DNA of 20,035 bases from an uncultured Selenomonas sp. (GTDB taxonomy: Bacteria > Bacillota > Negativicutes > Selenomonadales > Selenomonadaceae): the NCBI GenBank assembly GCA_937915915.1, contig CALGGN010000111.1, positions 1 through 20,035 of the forward strand. Reading direction: 5' to 3'. Below the pieces are notes generated by a model that was given only the letters and a program-made list of their open reading frames with translations, was not told the DNA's origin and did not search any database. Position numbers and translations under genes: made by a program. Position 1 is the stretch's first letter, and the number at the start of each line of letters is the position of its first letter. Positions 1 through 7,404 of this stretch are shown piece by piece.

Positions 1-357
1 AAATTCCTCGCCCAAGTAGGTGTAGCCCTTGCCGTAGCCGAAGGACTCGATGCTGGCCTGCTTGTACTTGGCGCAGAGGTAAGCCGTGACGAGCTGCTCC
101 GCCCAGTCTGCCGTGTCCAAAACCAAGGTTTTGCATACATCCTTGGTCGCCGCCACCTCCTTCACGATGCCGAGAAGCTCCTCCCAAGACTGCGGCTTGT
201 CGATGCGGCGCACATCCATATGCGCCGTGCCACCCTCGGTGTCGATGAACAGCGGGTCGGGGAAACAGGCGGCAAGGCTGGACTTGCCGATGCCCTCCGA
301 GCCGTAGATGACCACCTTTTGCGGTCGGGCAATCTTGCCCTTGCTGATATTGAGCAT
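1..357 (-). CDS. Phage-type P-loop nucleotide-binding protein (AAA_24/Sak4-like), C-terminus cut by window edge
   Basis: I translated the minus strand from the ATG at 357. The 119 visible residues begin MLNISKGKIARPQKVVIYG and run straight into a Walker A motif, GSEGIGKSS (about residues 19-27). A Walker B-like stretch, KTLVLDTADW, lies near residue 80, with FIDTEGG between them. This layout fits the short RecA-fold ATPases next to recombination genes in phages and integrative elements (AAA_24, Sak4-like), which are thought to assist single-strand annealing or recombination; that role is family knowledge. The gene is open at base 1, so the C-terminal half is missing. A GGAGGTATC ribosome binding site precedes the ATG. 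The Gp157-like gene ends 12 bp upstream, so the two are very likely co-transcribed. Confidence 0.8.
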   Translation of the reverse strand, partial: MLNISKGKIARPQKVVIYGSEGIGKSSLAACFPDPLFIDTEGGTAHMDVRRIDKPQSWEELLGIVKEVAATKDVCKTLVLDTADWAEQLVTAYLCAKYKQASIESFGYGKGYTYLGEEF

Positions 358-369
358 TTACGATACCTC

Positions 370-885
370 CTATTTGAGCAGACAACTGTAATCGTTGATG
401 ATGGCGCAACCCGGTACATCCGTCCCAGCTTTGAGGAGTTTCTTGACTTCCGCTTTCGCCACTTCCGGCGCGGGGGTGCGGTAGCAATCGGTATGCTTGT
501 GACGCTTGAGCCAGCGGATAGCCTTTTCGGAATCCTTGACTTCCACATGGGAGTTCTGGCGGTAGCTGAATGTTGCCACGCCGAGGTCGGTCTTTTTGCC
601 GCCGCATTCCCGGTCAAGCACCTTCATCAGGCGATTTTCCTTCAAATCCAATGACAGACGACGGTTCTTGAGCCGTGCTTCCTCGTCCTTCAGAGCCGCT
701 GCCTCGGCGCGGATGTTCAGCACCAGCTTGGCGAGATACTCCAAAATTGACTGACGCTCCATCTTGAGCGCATCAATCTGCTCAAAGATGGCATCCGCAT
801 CGCAGAGGATTTCCCCGGTTTCGGGGTCGAAGTCAATCTGATCGGCGAGCCGCTGGATTTCGGCGTTGATTTCATACAACTTCAC
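370..885 (-). CDS. Siphovirus Gp157-like protein
   Basis: A 171-aa protein starting at a GTG (885). The N-terminal half is a long, charged, coiled-coil-like helix (MKLYEINAEIQRLADQID, then an E/K/R/L-rich stretch to about residue 110). The C-terminal half is a small basic domain with SEKAIRWLKRH and a KAEVKKLLKAG segment. Order, length and the DPETGEI motif after the first helix match the phage Gp157 family, found beside single-strand-annealing or nucleotide-binding ATPases in temperate phages; its biochemical role is not established. The start codon overlaps the end of the upstream 67-aa gene (stop at 872), indicating translational coupling, and the ATPase gene follows after 12 bp. The three genes form a minus-strand early-phage operon. 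Confidence 0.8.
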   Translation of the reverse strand: MKLYEINAEIQRLADQIDFDPETGEILCDADAIFEQIDALKMERQSILEYLAKLVLNIRAEAAALKDEEARLKNRRLSLDLKENRLMKVLDRECGGKKTDLGVATFSYRQNSHVEVKDSEKAIRWLKRHKHTDCYRTPAPEVAKAEVKKLLKAGTDVPGCAIINDYSCLLK

Positions 886-1075
886 AAGCGTCAGCCTCCC
901 TCTTCTCGAATATGGACACTTCGTCCACCGAATCCCCCGGCACGATGACCGTGAGTTTTACAGGGTTGCCCAAGAGGAAGCGGAGCAGACGCTCCCGGAC
1001 GGTCAGCTGGCGGCAAGCCATGATGCCGCCGTCCCGGCGCTCCTTGGACACCGTGATGTTGAGCGCGTGTTTCAT
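872..1075 (-). CDS. Small conserved phage/element protein, unknown function
   Basis: A 67-aa protein, MKHALNITVSKERRDGGIMACRQ at its start, then VRERLLRFLLG and a KLTVIVPGDSVDEVSI segment. I do not assign a function. The beta-strand, basic helix, beta-strand pattern looks like a real small globular protein. Its stop overlaps the GTG start of the Gp157-like gene by 14 bp, which strongly supports translation. An AAGGA ribosome binding site lies a few bases before the ATG. An 11-bp-stem hairpin (1091-1130) sits just upstream in the mRNA leader. Similar small ORFs occur with Gp157-like genes in Firmicutes prophages (recalled, not checked here). Two other frames are also open over this stretch but lack such coupling. 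Confidence 0.65.
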   Translation of the reverse strand: MKHALNITVSKERRDGGIMACRQLTVRERLLRFLLGNPVKLTVIVPGDSVDEVSIFEKREADACEVV

Positions 1076-1090
1076 ATTCCTTCACCCTTT

Positions 1091-1130
1091 CTGTGAATTG
1101 ATGGAGCGAAAAATGCCCCTCAATTCACAG
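1091..1130 (-). promoter_or_regulatory. Leader hairpin between the sigma-like gene and the 67-aa gene
   Basis: Perfect 11-bp arms CTGTGAATTGA (1091-1101) and TCAATTCACAG (1120-1130) flank an 18-nt loop. There is no following T-run on either strand, so it does not look like a terminator. On the minus strand it ends a few bases before the ribosome binding site of the 67-aa gene, so an effect on translation or mRNA stability is more likely. Its loop length equals that of the hairpin before the sigma-like gene. Confidence 0.55.
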
Positions 1131-1151
1131 TCAAAGGATTTGATAGCAAAA

Positions 1152-1712
1152 TTAACCACGGGATAAAATTTTTTGAAAAATAATCTCTTTCAGCCGTTCT
1201 TGCAGTTTCATGCGCCGCTTTTGAACGGCGGGAGCCGTAATTCCCAAAATTTTGCCAATCTCCGGCTGAGTCATCTCCTCGGTGTAGTACATCCGAAAGA
1301 GTTCCTGCTCCTCTGGCTTTAAATAGCTGACGGCTTCGCGAAGGATTTCTTTGCCGTGGTCGCGACGATTTTCTTCGTCCCTCACATATGCCTGCTCGAG
1401 CAGACGGGTGTTTTCCTTGTAATCCATGTCCTCTTCGTCCATCAGCTGATTGAAGGACAACACCCAACGGGAGGATTTTTGGAAGTCAAGCCGAATTTCC
1501 ATGTCCGGGTTTTTAGGGGTCGCACCACAGGCGCAGTTTTTGATGTTGTTATAAACTTCGGCATCGTCGAGGCTGTGCAGGAGTTTGATGTAGATGTCGG
1601 TCACGCCCGTCATAGCATCGGGGCGAAGCGTGACGACAAGCTCGCCCTTGGCGTTGTAGTAGCGATAGCTGCCACGGCGGTTCGTAGGGGTCTTGCGGAA
1701 TTTCTGTTTCAT
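1152..1712 (-). CDS. Sigma-70-like regulator with region-4 HTH (phage/element type)
   Basis: A 186-aa protein. The C-terminal third (about residues 120-180) is a sigma region-4-type helix-turn-helix: LKPEEQELFRMYYTEEMTQ, then PEIGKILGITAPAVQKRRMK. This is the pattern with which sigma-70-like proteins contact a -35 element. The N-terminal 100 residues (RRGSYRYYNAKGEL, then a Cys-containing NNIKNCACGA segment) show no clear region 2, so a truncated sigma-like regulator of phage late or transfer genes is more likely than a full sigma factor. The start ATG at 1712 lies at the foot of a 14-bp hairpin that includes its ribosome binding site AAAGGA, suggesting controlled translation. The gene lies upstream of, and in the same direction as, the 67-aa/Gp157/ATPase operon. 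Confidence 0.7.
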   Translation of the reverse strand: MKQKFRKTPTNRRGSYRYYNAKGELVVTLRPDAMTGVTDIYIKLLHSLDDAEVYNNIKNCACGATPKNPDMEIRLDFQKSSRWVLSFNQLMDEEDMDYKENTRLLEQAYVRDEENRRDHGKEILREAVSYLKPEEQELFRMYYTEEMTQPEIGKILGITAPAVQKRRMKLQERLKEIIFQKILSRG

Positions 1713-1757
1713 TTCTGTGTCCTTTCCGTCTCATGCGGAGGGCAAAGGACACAGAAA
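1712..1757 (-). promoter_or_regulatory. RBS-sequestering hairpin at the start of the sigma-like gene
   Basis: Perfect 14-bp arms TTTCTGTGTCCTTT (1712-1725) and AAAGGACACAGAAA (1744-1757) with an 18-nt loop. On the minus-strand mRNA the downstream arm contains the Shine-Dalgarno AAAGGA and runs into the ATG (1710-1712), so the folded form should hide the initiation site. The arms are seen directly; the regulatory effect is inference. Confidence 0.65.
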
Positions 1758-2157
1758 AAGGCCTGCGGCTTCGGATACCACAGACCCTTGCAAATTGGGC
1801 GCAAAAGGACGAGGGTATTCCGAAACGGTCAAAATGTCTGTCAATTAACAACATTTGTACCTTTTGAATATCCTTTGCCTTATGCGCACTGAGGCTTTCG
1901 ATATTATTTTTTGGTTATTGCTATTATGGTTCTATAAGTGGTATAATATACGAGATAGGCATCACTCCTTTTTTGACTCGTGTAACTTTGCAATATTCGG
2001 TAAAATTGAGGCATGATGGTGTCTCAACATCTCCTTAAGGAATTCACCTCTCCATCGATATTGTTAGCTTACACTACGGCGACACTATCCACCATAGAAG
2101 TCGACGGCTTTTTCATTCACTTTCCTTCACTTTAATTGTTTTTGGAGGTGCCCATAA
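1758..2157. other. Intergenic region between the phage-like genes and the HTH-RCC1 gene
   Basis: No convincing gene in 400 bp. The part nearest the sigma-like gene holds an imperfect inverted repeat (TTCGGATACC at 1770-1779, GGTATTCCGAA at 1814-1824, one bulged base) that could fold in that gene's 5' leader. A plus-strand promoter candidate lies at 1918-1947. The rest is AT-rich, and the composition change to the AT-rich island begins here. I saw no tRNA and no copy of the recombination site found at 13.7 and 15.2 kb. Confidence 0.5.
1918..1947 (+). promoter_or_regulatory. Candidate promoter for the HTH-RCC1 gene
   Basis: TTGCTA (1918-1923), an 18-bp spacer and a perfect TATAAT (1942-1947) on the plus strand. 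It would give a 5' leader of about 200 nt before the gene. The -10 is exact; the -35 is only fair. Confidence 0.45.
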
Positions 2158-3750
2158 ATTCTGGACTTAACAAAGTACATAAAAGCCATCAACCAGATGG
2201 GTTTTTCTCAGGAAGCCATCTCCGAGCATTTTGATGTATCCGTTGGGACTATCAGCAACTGGATTAATGGGAAAAAGGAAAGCAGAGCCTCTGAAAAAGA
2301 ATTGTTTGACGGTACGAACAACTGCCGAAACAACTGCGAGATGGACGGAGACAGGTTTTTTCTCACCTTCATCAGCCATCTGGACATATCTGACCGCGAA
2401 AAAGCCTTTCTTCAGAAATATTATGGTCAAAACGGCTACGATGCCGCTTTTCAACACATCATTCGATTGGCAAAAAGCCGGACGGAATTTGTGCCTACGG
2501 TACATATCTATGAACCGAGCAGTCTTATAAGACCGGCCATAGGACTTGGACATGACCACATCCTTGCCGTCCGGGAAGACGGTCATGTTTTGTCTGCCGG
2601 CTCCAACGATGACCAGCAATGCGATACCCACGCATGGCGCGACATCGTATCGGTTGCCGGAAGTTGGAAAGGTAGCGTTGGACTTAAGGCCGATGGGACT
2701 TGTGTGGCCATTGGGAAAAATATGATAGAAAATGGTGAAATATTTACATGGAAGGATATATCCGGCATAGTCTGCGACACTTTCCATGTGCTTGCCCTTA
2801 AATCGGACGGCACAGTATTATCCTTCGGCATGATGCCATCCGGCGCGGGAAAGGTATCCCAATGGGAAGATATCAAGGGAATTGCCGCAGGGCGAAATCA
2901 CTCTGTGGGTTTGCGTTCCGATGGGACTGTTGTAGCCGTCGGCAAAAATGACAACGGACAATGCGATGTTGAGTCTTGGTCAAATGTCGTGCAAGTTGCC
3001 GCCGGTGGGGATCATACGCTTGGGCTTACCGAGGAAGATACCGTCCTTGCCACCGGTGATGTACGCTTTTATGACACTCCAAAATGGAAGGACATAGTAG
3101 CTATCGGCGCGGGAGATACGCACGCCGTTGGACTTCGCAAGGACGGGACGGTTCTCAATACGGGTTCAGACATTTCGGGGCTTGCCGATGTGGAACGCTG
3201 GCATAATATGATTGCCATCGTCGCAAAATTTGACATGACCGCCGGGATTCGTGCCGACGGAAAGGTATTTGTTACCCATAATCCATATAGGAAGGATTAC
3301 ATTGACACCGATGACTGGAAAGTGTTTAACGGCAAGACCAACGATGACAGCCTTTCAAGATTCAATCTCATGCTGGAAAAATACACGACCAATCTGCGGA
3401 GAATTCATGAAACTGCGTTGCAATTGGCTCCCTTTGTTGGGCAATATCGAGATAATTTCCACGATGACACCGCTTCACCGCCAAATGATGTTTTTCAGCA
3501 ACAGTTCCGCTACTTGTTCTTCCTATCCGAAGATGTATGGAAGATGAACAAAGAATGCCATGATTTGCCCACCATTGCCCGAATGGCGATGCATTATTCC
3601 TGCGCCTTTGTTGATTTCAACAATTCGGTGAAAAGGGAAGATGGCAAATGTCGTTTAACAGAACAATCTGTCGAAACATACGAGATGTTGCTGCTCTCAA
3701 TAAATCAGCTTCAAGAAGAGGGGCGTGCCGTTACGGAAAAGAATGACTGA
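2158..3750 (+). CDS. HTH-RCC1 repeat protein with probable non-AUG (ATT) start
   Basis: About 530 aa. The N-terminus is a helix-turn-helix (helix 1 LTKYIKAINQMG, then SQEAISEHFDVSVGTISNWI). From about residue 115 to 375 there are some six RCC1-type blade repeats, each with an H..GL..DGTV..xG pattern (for example HSVGLRSDGTVVAVGKN, HAVGLRKDGTVLNTGS), predicting a beta-propeller. A helical C-terminal domain (about 385-530) follows. In bacteria RCC1 propellers mostly serve protein binding; joined to a DNA-binding head, this could be a ligand- or partner-sensing repressor (inference). The first ATG in frame is at 2197 but has no ribosome binding site and would delete HTH helix 1. GGAGG at 2144-2148 is 9 nt from an in-frame ATT at 2158 (CTG at 2161 is the alternative), directly after the in-frame stop at 2155. 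The gene is divergent from the phage-like operon and convergent with the TPR gene. Confidence 0.8.
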   Translation: MLDLTKYIKAINQMGFSQEAISEHFDVSVGTISNWINGKKESRASEKELFDGTNNCRNNCEMDGDRFFLTFISHLDISDREKAFLQKYYGQNGYDAAFQHIIRLAKSRTEFVPTVHIYEPSSLIRPAIGLGHDHILAVREDGHVLSAGSNDDQQCDTHAWRDIVSVAGSWKGSVGLKADGTCVAIGKNMIENGEIFTWKDISGIVCDTFHVLALKSDGTVLSFGMMPSGAGKVSQWEDIKGIAAGRNHSVGLRSDGTVVAVGKNDNGQCDVESWSNVVQVAAGGDHTLGLTEEDTVLATGDVRFYDTPKWKDIVAIGAGDTHAVGLRKDGTVLNTGSDISGLADVERWHNMIAIVAKFDMTAGIRADGKVFVTHNPYRKDYIDTDDWKVFNGKTNDDSLSRFNLMLEKYTTNLRRIHETALQLAPFVGQYRDNFHDDTASPPNDVFQQQFRYLFFLSEDVWKMNKECHDLPTIARMAMHYSCAFVDFNNSVKREDGKCRLTEQSVETYEMLLLSINQLQEEGRAVTEKND

Positions 3751-3761
3751 GATTAAACAAA

Positions 3762-3806
3762 AAAGGCGCAAGTGGCGATCATTTTATGATCGCCACTTGC
3801 GCCTTT
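3762..3806. terminator. Bidirectional intrinsic terminator
   Basis: A perfect 20-bp stem (3762-3781 against 3787-3806) with a 5-nt loop, TTTTA. Its arms begin AAAGGCGC and end GCGCCTTT, giving A- and T-tracts on both sides. It lies 11 bp after the HTH-RCC1 stop and 30 bp after the stop of the convergent TPR gene, so it can serve both. Confidence 0.9.
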
Positions 3807-3836
3807 GAATATGTGAGCCGCTCAACAATTAACCAT

Positions 3837-5102
3837 CTATTTGTTCTTGCTGCTATTCCATTCCATATGTAGATTTAAATTTGATTTGAATGTCCACCCA
3901 ACAGACCGAATTATATCTTTCATGTCACGCATAATTTTTAAATTCTTTTGAGCATTACTGTCATCCGAATCAATGGACAAAACATTTTCAAAGTCAGAAA
4001 TAGCCATATCGTAATCGCCATGTTTTCCATAAATGATACCGCGATTATTGTACGCTCCTTTTTGTTTTGGATCTATATCTATAGCCTTTGTGTAGGCGGC
4101 TATCGCCGAATCGTAGTTCCCCATTTGTGCATAACAATCTCCTATATTCCTATAAGCATCTGCGTTTTTTTCATCAAGTGATACAGCTTGGGTGTATTCT
4201 GCAAGTGCAGATTTAAAGTCTTCTTCTCTATAATATATAGTGCCGCGATTATTGTGTGCATCTGCAAGTTTTGAATCCAAAGCTATTGCACGGTCAAAAT
4301 CTTCCGCTGCCCTTGTATTATCCTCTCTATTGGCATACATTACCCCCCGTGCATTATATGCCAAAGCATATTCAGGCTTTAATTGAAGGGCTTTGTTTAA
4401 GTACGCAATGGATGCTTCATAATCAGCGTCATTCGGCTCATCAGCAGATAAAATCGAGAACCCCCTGATTAAATACGCTTCCGGGGATTCGATTCCACCG
4501 GGGATTTTTTTTGTAAGAAGGTCTATAGCTGCTTCGGTATTTTTTTTGTGAAAGTATATCATTCCCATAAACATACTAGTCTCTTCATCCTTCGGATCTA
4601 TTTTAAAGGCATGGGTATAGTCTTCAAGAGCCTGATCCATATCACCTTTTCCAAAATAAATAAAAGCACGACGTTTATAACCTTCTGCACAACCGGGATC
4701 AAGGGTTACTGCCTGAGTATAATCTTCAAGAGCACGAGTCCAATCCTGTTTCCAAAAATAGGCATCTCCACGCCCCTTAAAAGCATATGCGTACTGAGGA
4801 TTGATACTTAGTGCCTTATTATAGCTGGAGACAGCTTTGTCGTAATCTTTCTTTTCATTATAAGCATTTCCTTTGCCAACATAGGCATCCACATATGTTG
4901 AATCTAATTTGATGGCTTTTTCGTAGCACTCGACGGCCTTATCGTAATTTTTTCTTTCAATAAAGTTCTTTCCCTGTTCACACCATTCTGCTGCTGTTTT
5001 AGCGGCGAAAGCCGTGGATGTAGCCGATAAAGACCCCATAAGTAGCGTAAACAGAAATAACATTGCGATCGATTTTCGCGGCAAAGACAATAGCCCATTC
5101 AT
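3837..5102 (-). CDS. Exported TPR-repeat protein
   Basis: A 421-aa protein. Residues 1-33 form a Sec signal peptide: basic MNGLLSLPRKS, a hydrophobic core IAMLFLFTLLMGSL, then TAFA-AK as a likely signal peptidase I site. The rest is an almost continuous run of 34-residue tetratricopeptide repeats (NYDKAVECYEKAIKLD, DYDKAVSSYNKALSINP, DYTQAVTLDP, NYDSAIAAYTKAIDIDP and others; about ten). A short non-repeat tail ends in basic residues. TPR arrays are protein-binding scaffolds, so this should be an extracytoplasmic adaptor; its partner is unknown. GGAGG lies 9 nt before the ATG. It is the last gene of the minus-strand series and ends just before the shared terminator at 3762-3806. Confidence 0.85.
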   Translation of the reverse strand: MNGLLSLPRKSIAMLFLFTLLMGSLSATSTAFAAKTAAEWCEQGKNFIERKNYDKAVECYEKAIKLDSTYVDAYVGKGNAYNEKKDYDKAVSSYNKALSINPQYAYAFKGRGDAYFWKQDWTRALEDYTQAVTLDPGCAEGYKRRAFIYFGKGDMDQALEDYTHAFKIDPKDEETSMFMGMIYFHKKNTEAAIDLLTKKIPGGIESPEAYLIRGFSILSADEPNDADYEASIAYLNKALQLKPEYALAYNARGVMYANREDNTRAAEDFDRAIALDSKLADAHNNRGTIYYREEDFKSALAEYTQAVSLDEKNADAYRNIGDCYAQMGNYDSAIAAYTKAIDIDPKQKGAYNNRGIIYGKHGDYDMAISDFENVLSIDSDDSNAQKNLKIMRDMKDIIRSVGWTFKSNLNLHMEWNSSKNK

Positions 5103-5191
5103 ATGATATTCCCTCCTGTTATAAATTTATTTCGCCTCAGAAAACATTTATAGGGCTGAATTAATGCATTCTGTTCTTAATCTTAATTTCG

Positions 5192-5749
5192 TCACCCAAA
5201 AACATACTCACAAAGCCCGCCATATTCTTTATATGCAACGGTATCTTCCAATTCTGAGACGCAATCCAGAATACTCTTATAATACCAACCCTGAAGGCTG
5301 TGGTCTTTCTGATGAAATCCCTGCCAAAGATTTGTTCCCTTTTCATCGAAAGCTCGTTTAGTGATTCGCATATTAGAGAGTTTGTCGGCAAGGGTTATCA
5401 TTTTTGCCTTCACGGGTGCATTCTTTAAATTGTCGAGAAATTGCTTTTTCCGAGTCATCCACGATGCCTCGGCTGAGATTTCTCGCATTTTATCTTCGGT
5501 TTCATTAGCCACTAAATCGGCAACGTTTTTTCCAAATTTCGTTTTTATATCGTCATAGGTGTATTTGGTATCTTCCACCACATCATGCAGAACGGCAGCC
5601 GCTATTACCTCCGTATCATCTGTTATGGAGGCGACTATATGCGCCGTTTCCAAAGGATGAAATACATATGGCGTTTTTTCACTTTTGCGAGTGCTGCCCG
5701 AATGTGCCTTAACCGCAAAGATAATCGCCTCGTCAATTAAATTCTCCAT
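5192..5749 (-). CDS. HD-domain phosphohydrolase, small (p)ppGpp-hydrolase-like
   Basis: A 185-aa single-domain protein with the HD signature of RelA/SpoT-type alarmone hydrolases: FHPLETAHIV (His31), AAAVLHDVVEDT (His55-Asp56, then Glu59-Asp60) and KMITLADKLSNM (Asp122). These are the expected metal ligands of the Mn-dependent pyrophosphohydrolase site. No synthetase or ACT/TGS domain is present, so it resembles stand-alone small alarmone hydrolases (MESH1-like) that remove the 3' pyrophosphate of (p)ppGpp; another nucleotide substrate is possible. Residues 130-185, with GTNLWQGFHQKDHSLQGWYY, are less typical. An AGAGGTG ribosome binding site precedes the ATG. It lies between two TPR-type genes on the same strand with gaps of about 90-105 bp. 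Confidence 0.8.
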   Translation of the reverse strand: MENLIDEAIIFAVKAHSGSTRKSEKTPYVFHPLETAHIVASITDDTEVIAAAVLHDVVEDTKYTYDDIKTKFGKNVADLVANETEDKMREISAEASWMTRKKQFLDNLKNAPVKAKMITLADKLSNMRITKRAFDEKGTNLWQGFHQKDHSLQGWYYKSILDCVSELEDTVAYKEYGGLCEYVFG

Positions 5750-5854
5750 ACATCTTCACCTCTGTTAGAATTGCGGTTGGGCAAACTTCCTCGGTGCATG
5801 ACATCGAAGAAACTTGTGGCGCAGTTATGAATCATGCGGGGGGTACAATATCGT

Positions 5855-7198
5855 TCAAAGATATTTTAGCCATGAAGCAAATTCGGCATCCCACTCCTCA
5901 AGTCCGACATAAATGTATACCCTCGGTATGCGATAACCGCTGCGAATGTAAATAAGATTTATCCCATGTTTATCCTTATATAGCGAAATATTGAAATCGC
6001 CATCCCACTCGCGATCATCACTGTCAAAAGTTGGTATGTTATGGTAATGACGCAAAGCCTTTATGCCGCATTTTAGCTTACATATGTTGTATGTGCGCCT
6101 TTCACCGAGTTTATCTTCGGAAAGAATATCCTCGACAATTTCTCCTGACATGGAGTCGCGGCAGGTAAAATTTTGACCGTTGACTCGGAAAACAGCGTCG
6201 CCAACATCACCTTCGATAGACCGATAGGTAATTTCAAAGGCTGTTTGGAATCTCAATTTTATGTCTTCACCATCAATATTCGGCCATTCAAACACCTTAT
6301 CAAAGTTTTCTTTGAGGACGCAATCTCCGCTAATCAAACTAACAGCATACGCCCCACTCATCTCTCCGTTATTTTCGGCAATTTTTCGCCAATATATTGC
6401 CTTGGCTTCATCTTTAGGAACATCCTCACTACCCGTTTGACACCACTCCGAAAGTTTGAGCATGGTGGCAGAAAATACATCAGCGGTAAAATTTTCTTTG
6501 TAGTAGTTGAGTAGCCCGTCTCTGTCCGTCTGAGCCACATCAGCCGCACCGTTATCTACCGCCTTATCAAACCAATATAAAGCAACTATGTCATTCTGTT
6601 CGATCCCTCTGCCTGCGTTATATAGGACGGCAAGATAATTTTGAGAGTAGCCATCGCCCCCAAACTCTCCGGCGGCTCTAAAGAGTTTGAATGCCTCGGA
6701 GAATTCTTGTTTATTGAAGTGATTTCCGGCAACAGCATATAATGTGCGGCAAACTTCGAGATTGACATCATTCGTATTTGGGTAAACTCGCTTGATGAAC
6801 TGCGCCATGTCGGTATATATTTGTTCCGGGTTTTTGTCATTGAGGTTTCGATTGACGAAATCCATGGAACACTTCAAACAGATTCTCCCCGACTGCTCAT
6901 CGCCCAAAAGCTCTGCCTGATGAAAATGATATGCACCCTCCATGAAGTCCTGTTCTACGCCTTTCCCTTGAGCGAACATACTGCCGAGGTTATACTCTGC
7001 CGTGGCATTTGGCTCAAGGTTTAGGATGTCTTTGTAAGTTTCAATAGCCAGTTCATAATCTCCTTTATCCATAGCCACCTGCGCTGTAAGCAACATGGTT
7101 TCGATGATATCCTTGGAGGTCAACTTCGATTGGGATTCCGTATTGGATGGCGGCTCACTATTGTTTTTCTTGCCGAAAAGTTTACTGAAAAAGCCCAT
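5855..7198 (-). CDS. Sel1/TPR-repeat protein, probably cytoplasmic
   Basis: About 447 aa from the ATG at 7198 (MGFFSKLFGKKNNSE), which has AGGAG about 10 nt upstream. The frame is also open to a TTG at 7240, without a ribosome binding site. After a Lys/Ser/Asn-rich linker come a TPR unit (GDYELAIETYKDILNLEPNA) and Sel1-like repeats: GSMFAQGKGVEQDFMEGAYH, then YNAGRGIEQNDIVALYWFDK, then EDVPKDEAKAIYWRKIAENN. The last 130 residues, rich in aromatic and acidic residues and ending LEEWDAEFASWLKYL, form a separate beta-rich domain I do not recognise. There is no signal peptide; the LFGKK start could be an amphipathic helix. Sel1 arrays typically scaffold signalling proteins. It precedes the HD hydrolase on the same strand, so a regulatory pair is possible (inference). 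Confidence 0.75.
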   Translation of the reverse strand: MGFFSKLFGKKNNSEPPSNTESQSKLTSKDIIETMLLTAQVAMDKGDYELAIETYKDILNLEPNATAEYNLGSMFAQGKGVEQDFMEGAYHFHQAELLGDEQSGRICLKCSMDFVNRNLNDKNPEQIYTDMAQFIKRVYPNTNDVNLEVCRTLYAVAGNHFNKQEFSEAFKLFRAAGEFGGDGYSQNYLAVLYNAGRGIEQNDIVALYWFDKAVDNGAADVAQTDRDGLLNYYKENFTADVFSATMLKLSEWCQTGSEDVPKDEAKAIYWRKIAENNGEMSGAYAVSLISGDCVLKENFDKVFEWPNIDGEDIKLRFQTAFEITYRSIEGDVGDAVFRVNGQNFTCRDSMSGEIVEDILSEDKLGERRTYNICKLKCGIKALRHYHNIPTFDSDDREWDGDFNISLYKDKHGINLIYIRSGYRIPRVYIYVGLEEWDAEFASWLKYL

Positions 7199-7358
7199 TT
7201 TCGTTACGCTCCTATATATATTCCGGATTAAGTTTTGCAAAAAGATATGCTGTATTTACACAGTAATTAGTTTTTCGCCTCCTGTATTTCTTGGCGACAA
7301 GATAAATCGTAGGTGAACCTTCATTTAAGCTCATCCCCTTTGTAATTTATGGGATAAA

Positions 7359-7396
7359 TGGCGTAGGATCCTCAATAAAATAATAATCCTACGCCA
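7359..7396 (-). terminator. Probable terminator after the third exported paralogue
   Basis: Perfect 11-bp arms TGGCGTAGGAT (7359-7369) and ATCCTACGCCA (7386-7396) with a 16-nt loop, 8 bp past the stop of the 7405-7824 gene. On the minus strand only a short T-run (TTTAT) follows, so termination may be partial. It probably marks the end of the exported-protein/peptide part of the cluster. Confidence 0.6.
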
Positions 7397-7404
7397 CAAA
7401 TTTT

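Noticed and set aside
1356..1892. 178-aa open frame on the plus strand
   Set aside because: Antisense to the sigma-like gene and its leader; no ribosome binding site and no recognisable domain.
2040..2130. Possible tRNA or small RNA in the gap before the HTH-RCC1 gene
   Set aside because: CGAC/GTCG pairing and a T-run are present but no cloverleaf or conserved arm; too weak to call.
2167..2787. 206-aa open frame on the minus strand
   Set aside because: Antisense to the HTH-RCC1 gene, low-complexity translation of repeated blades.
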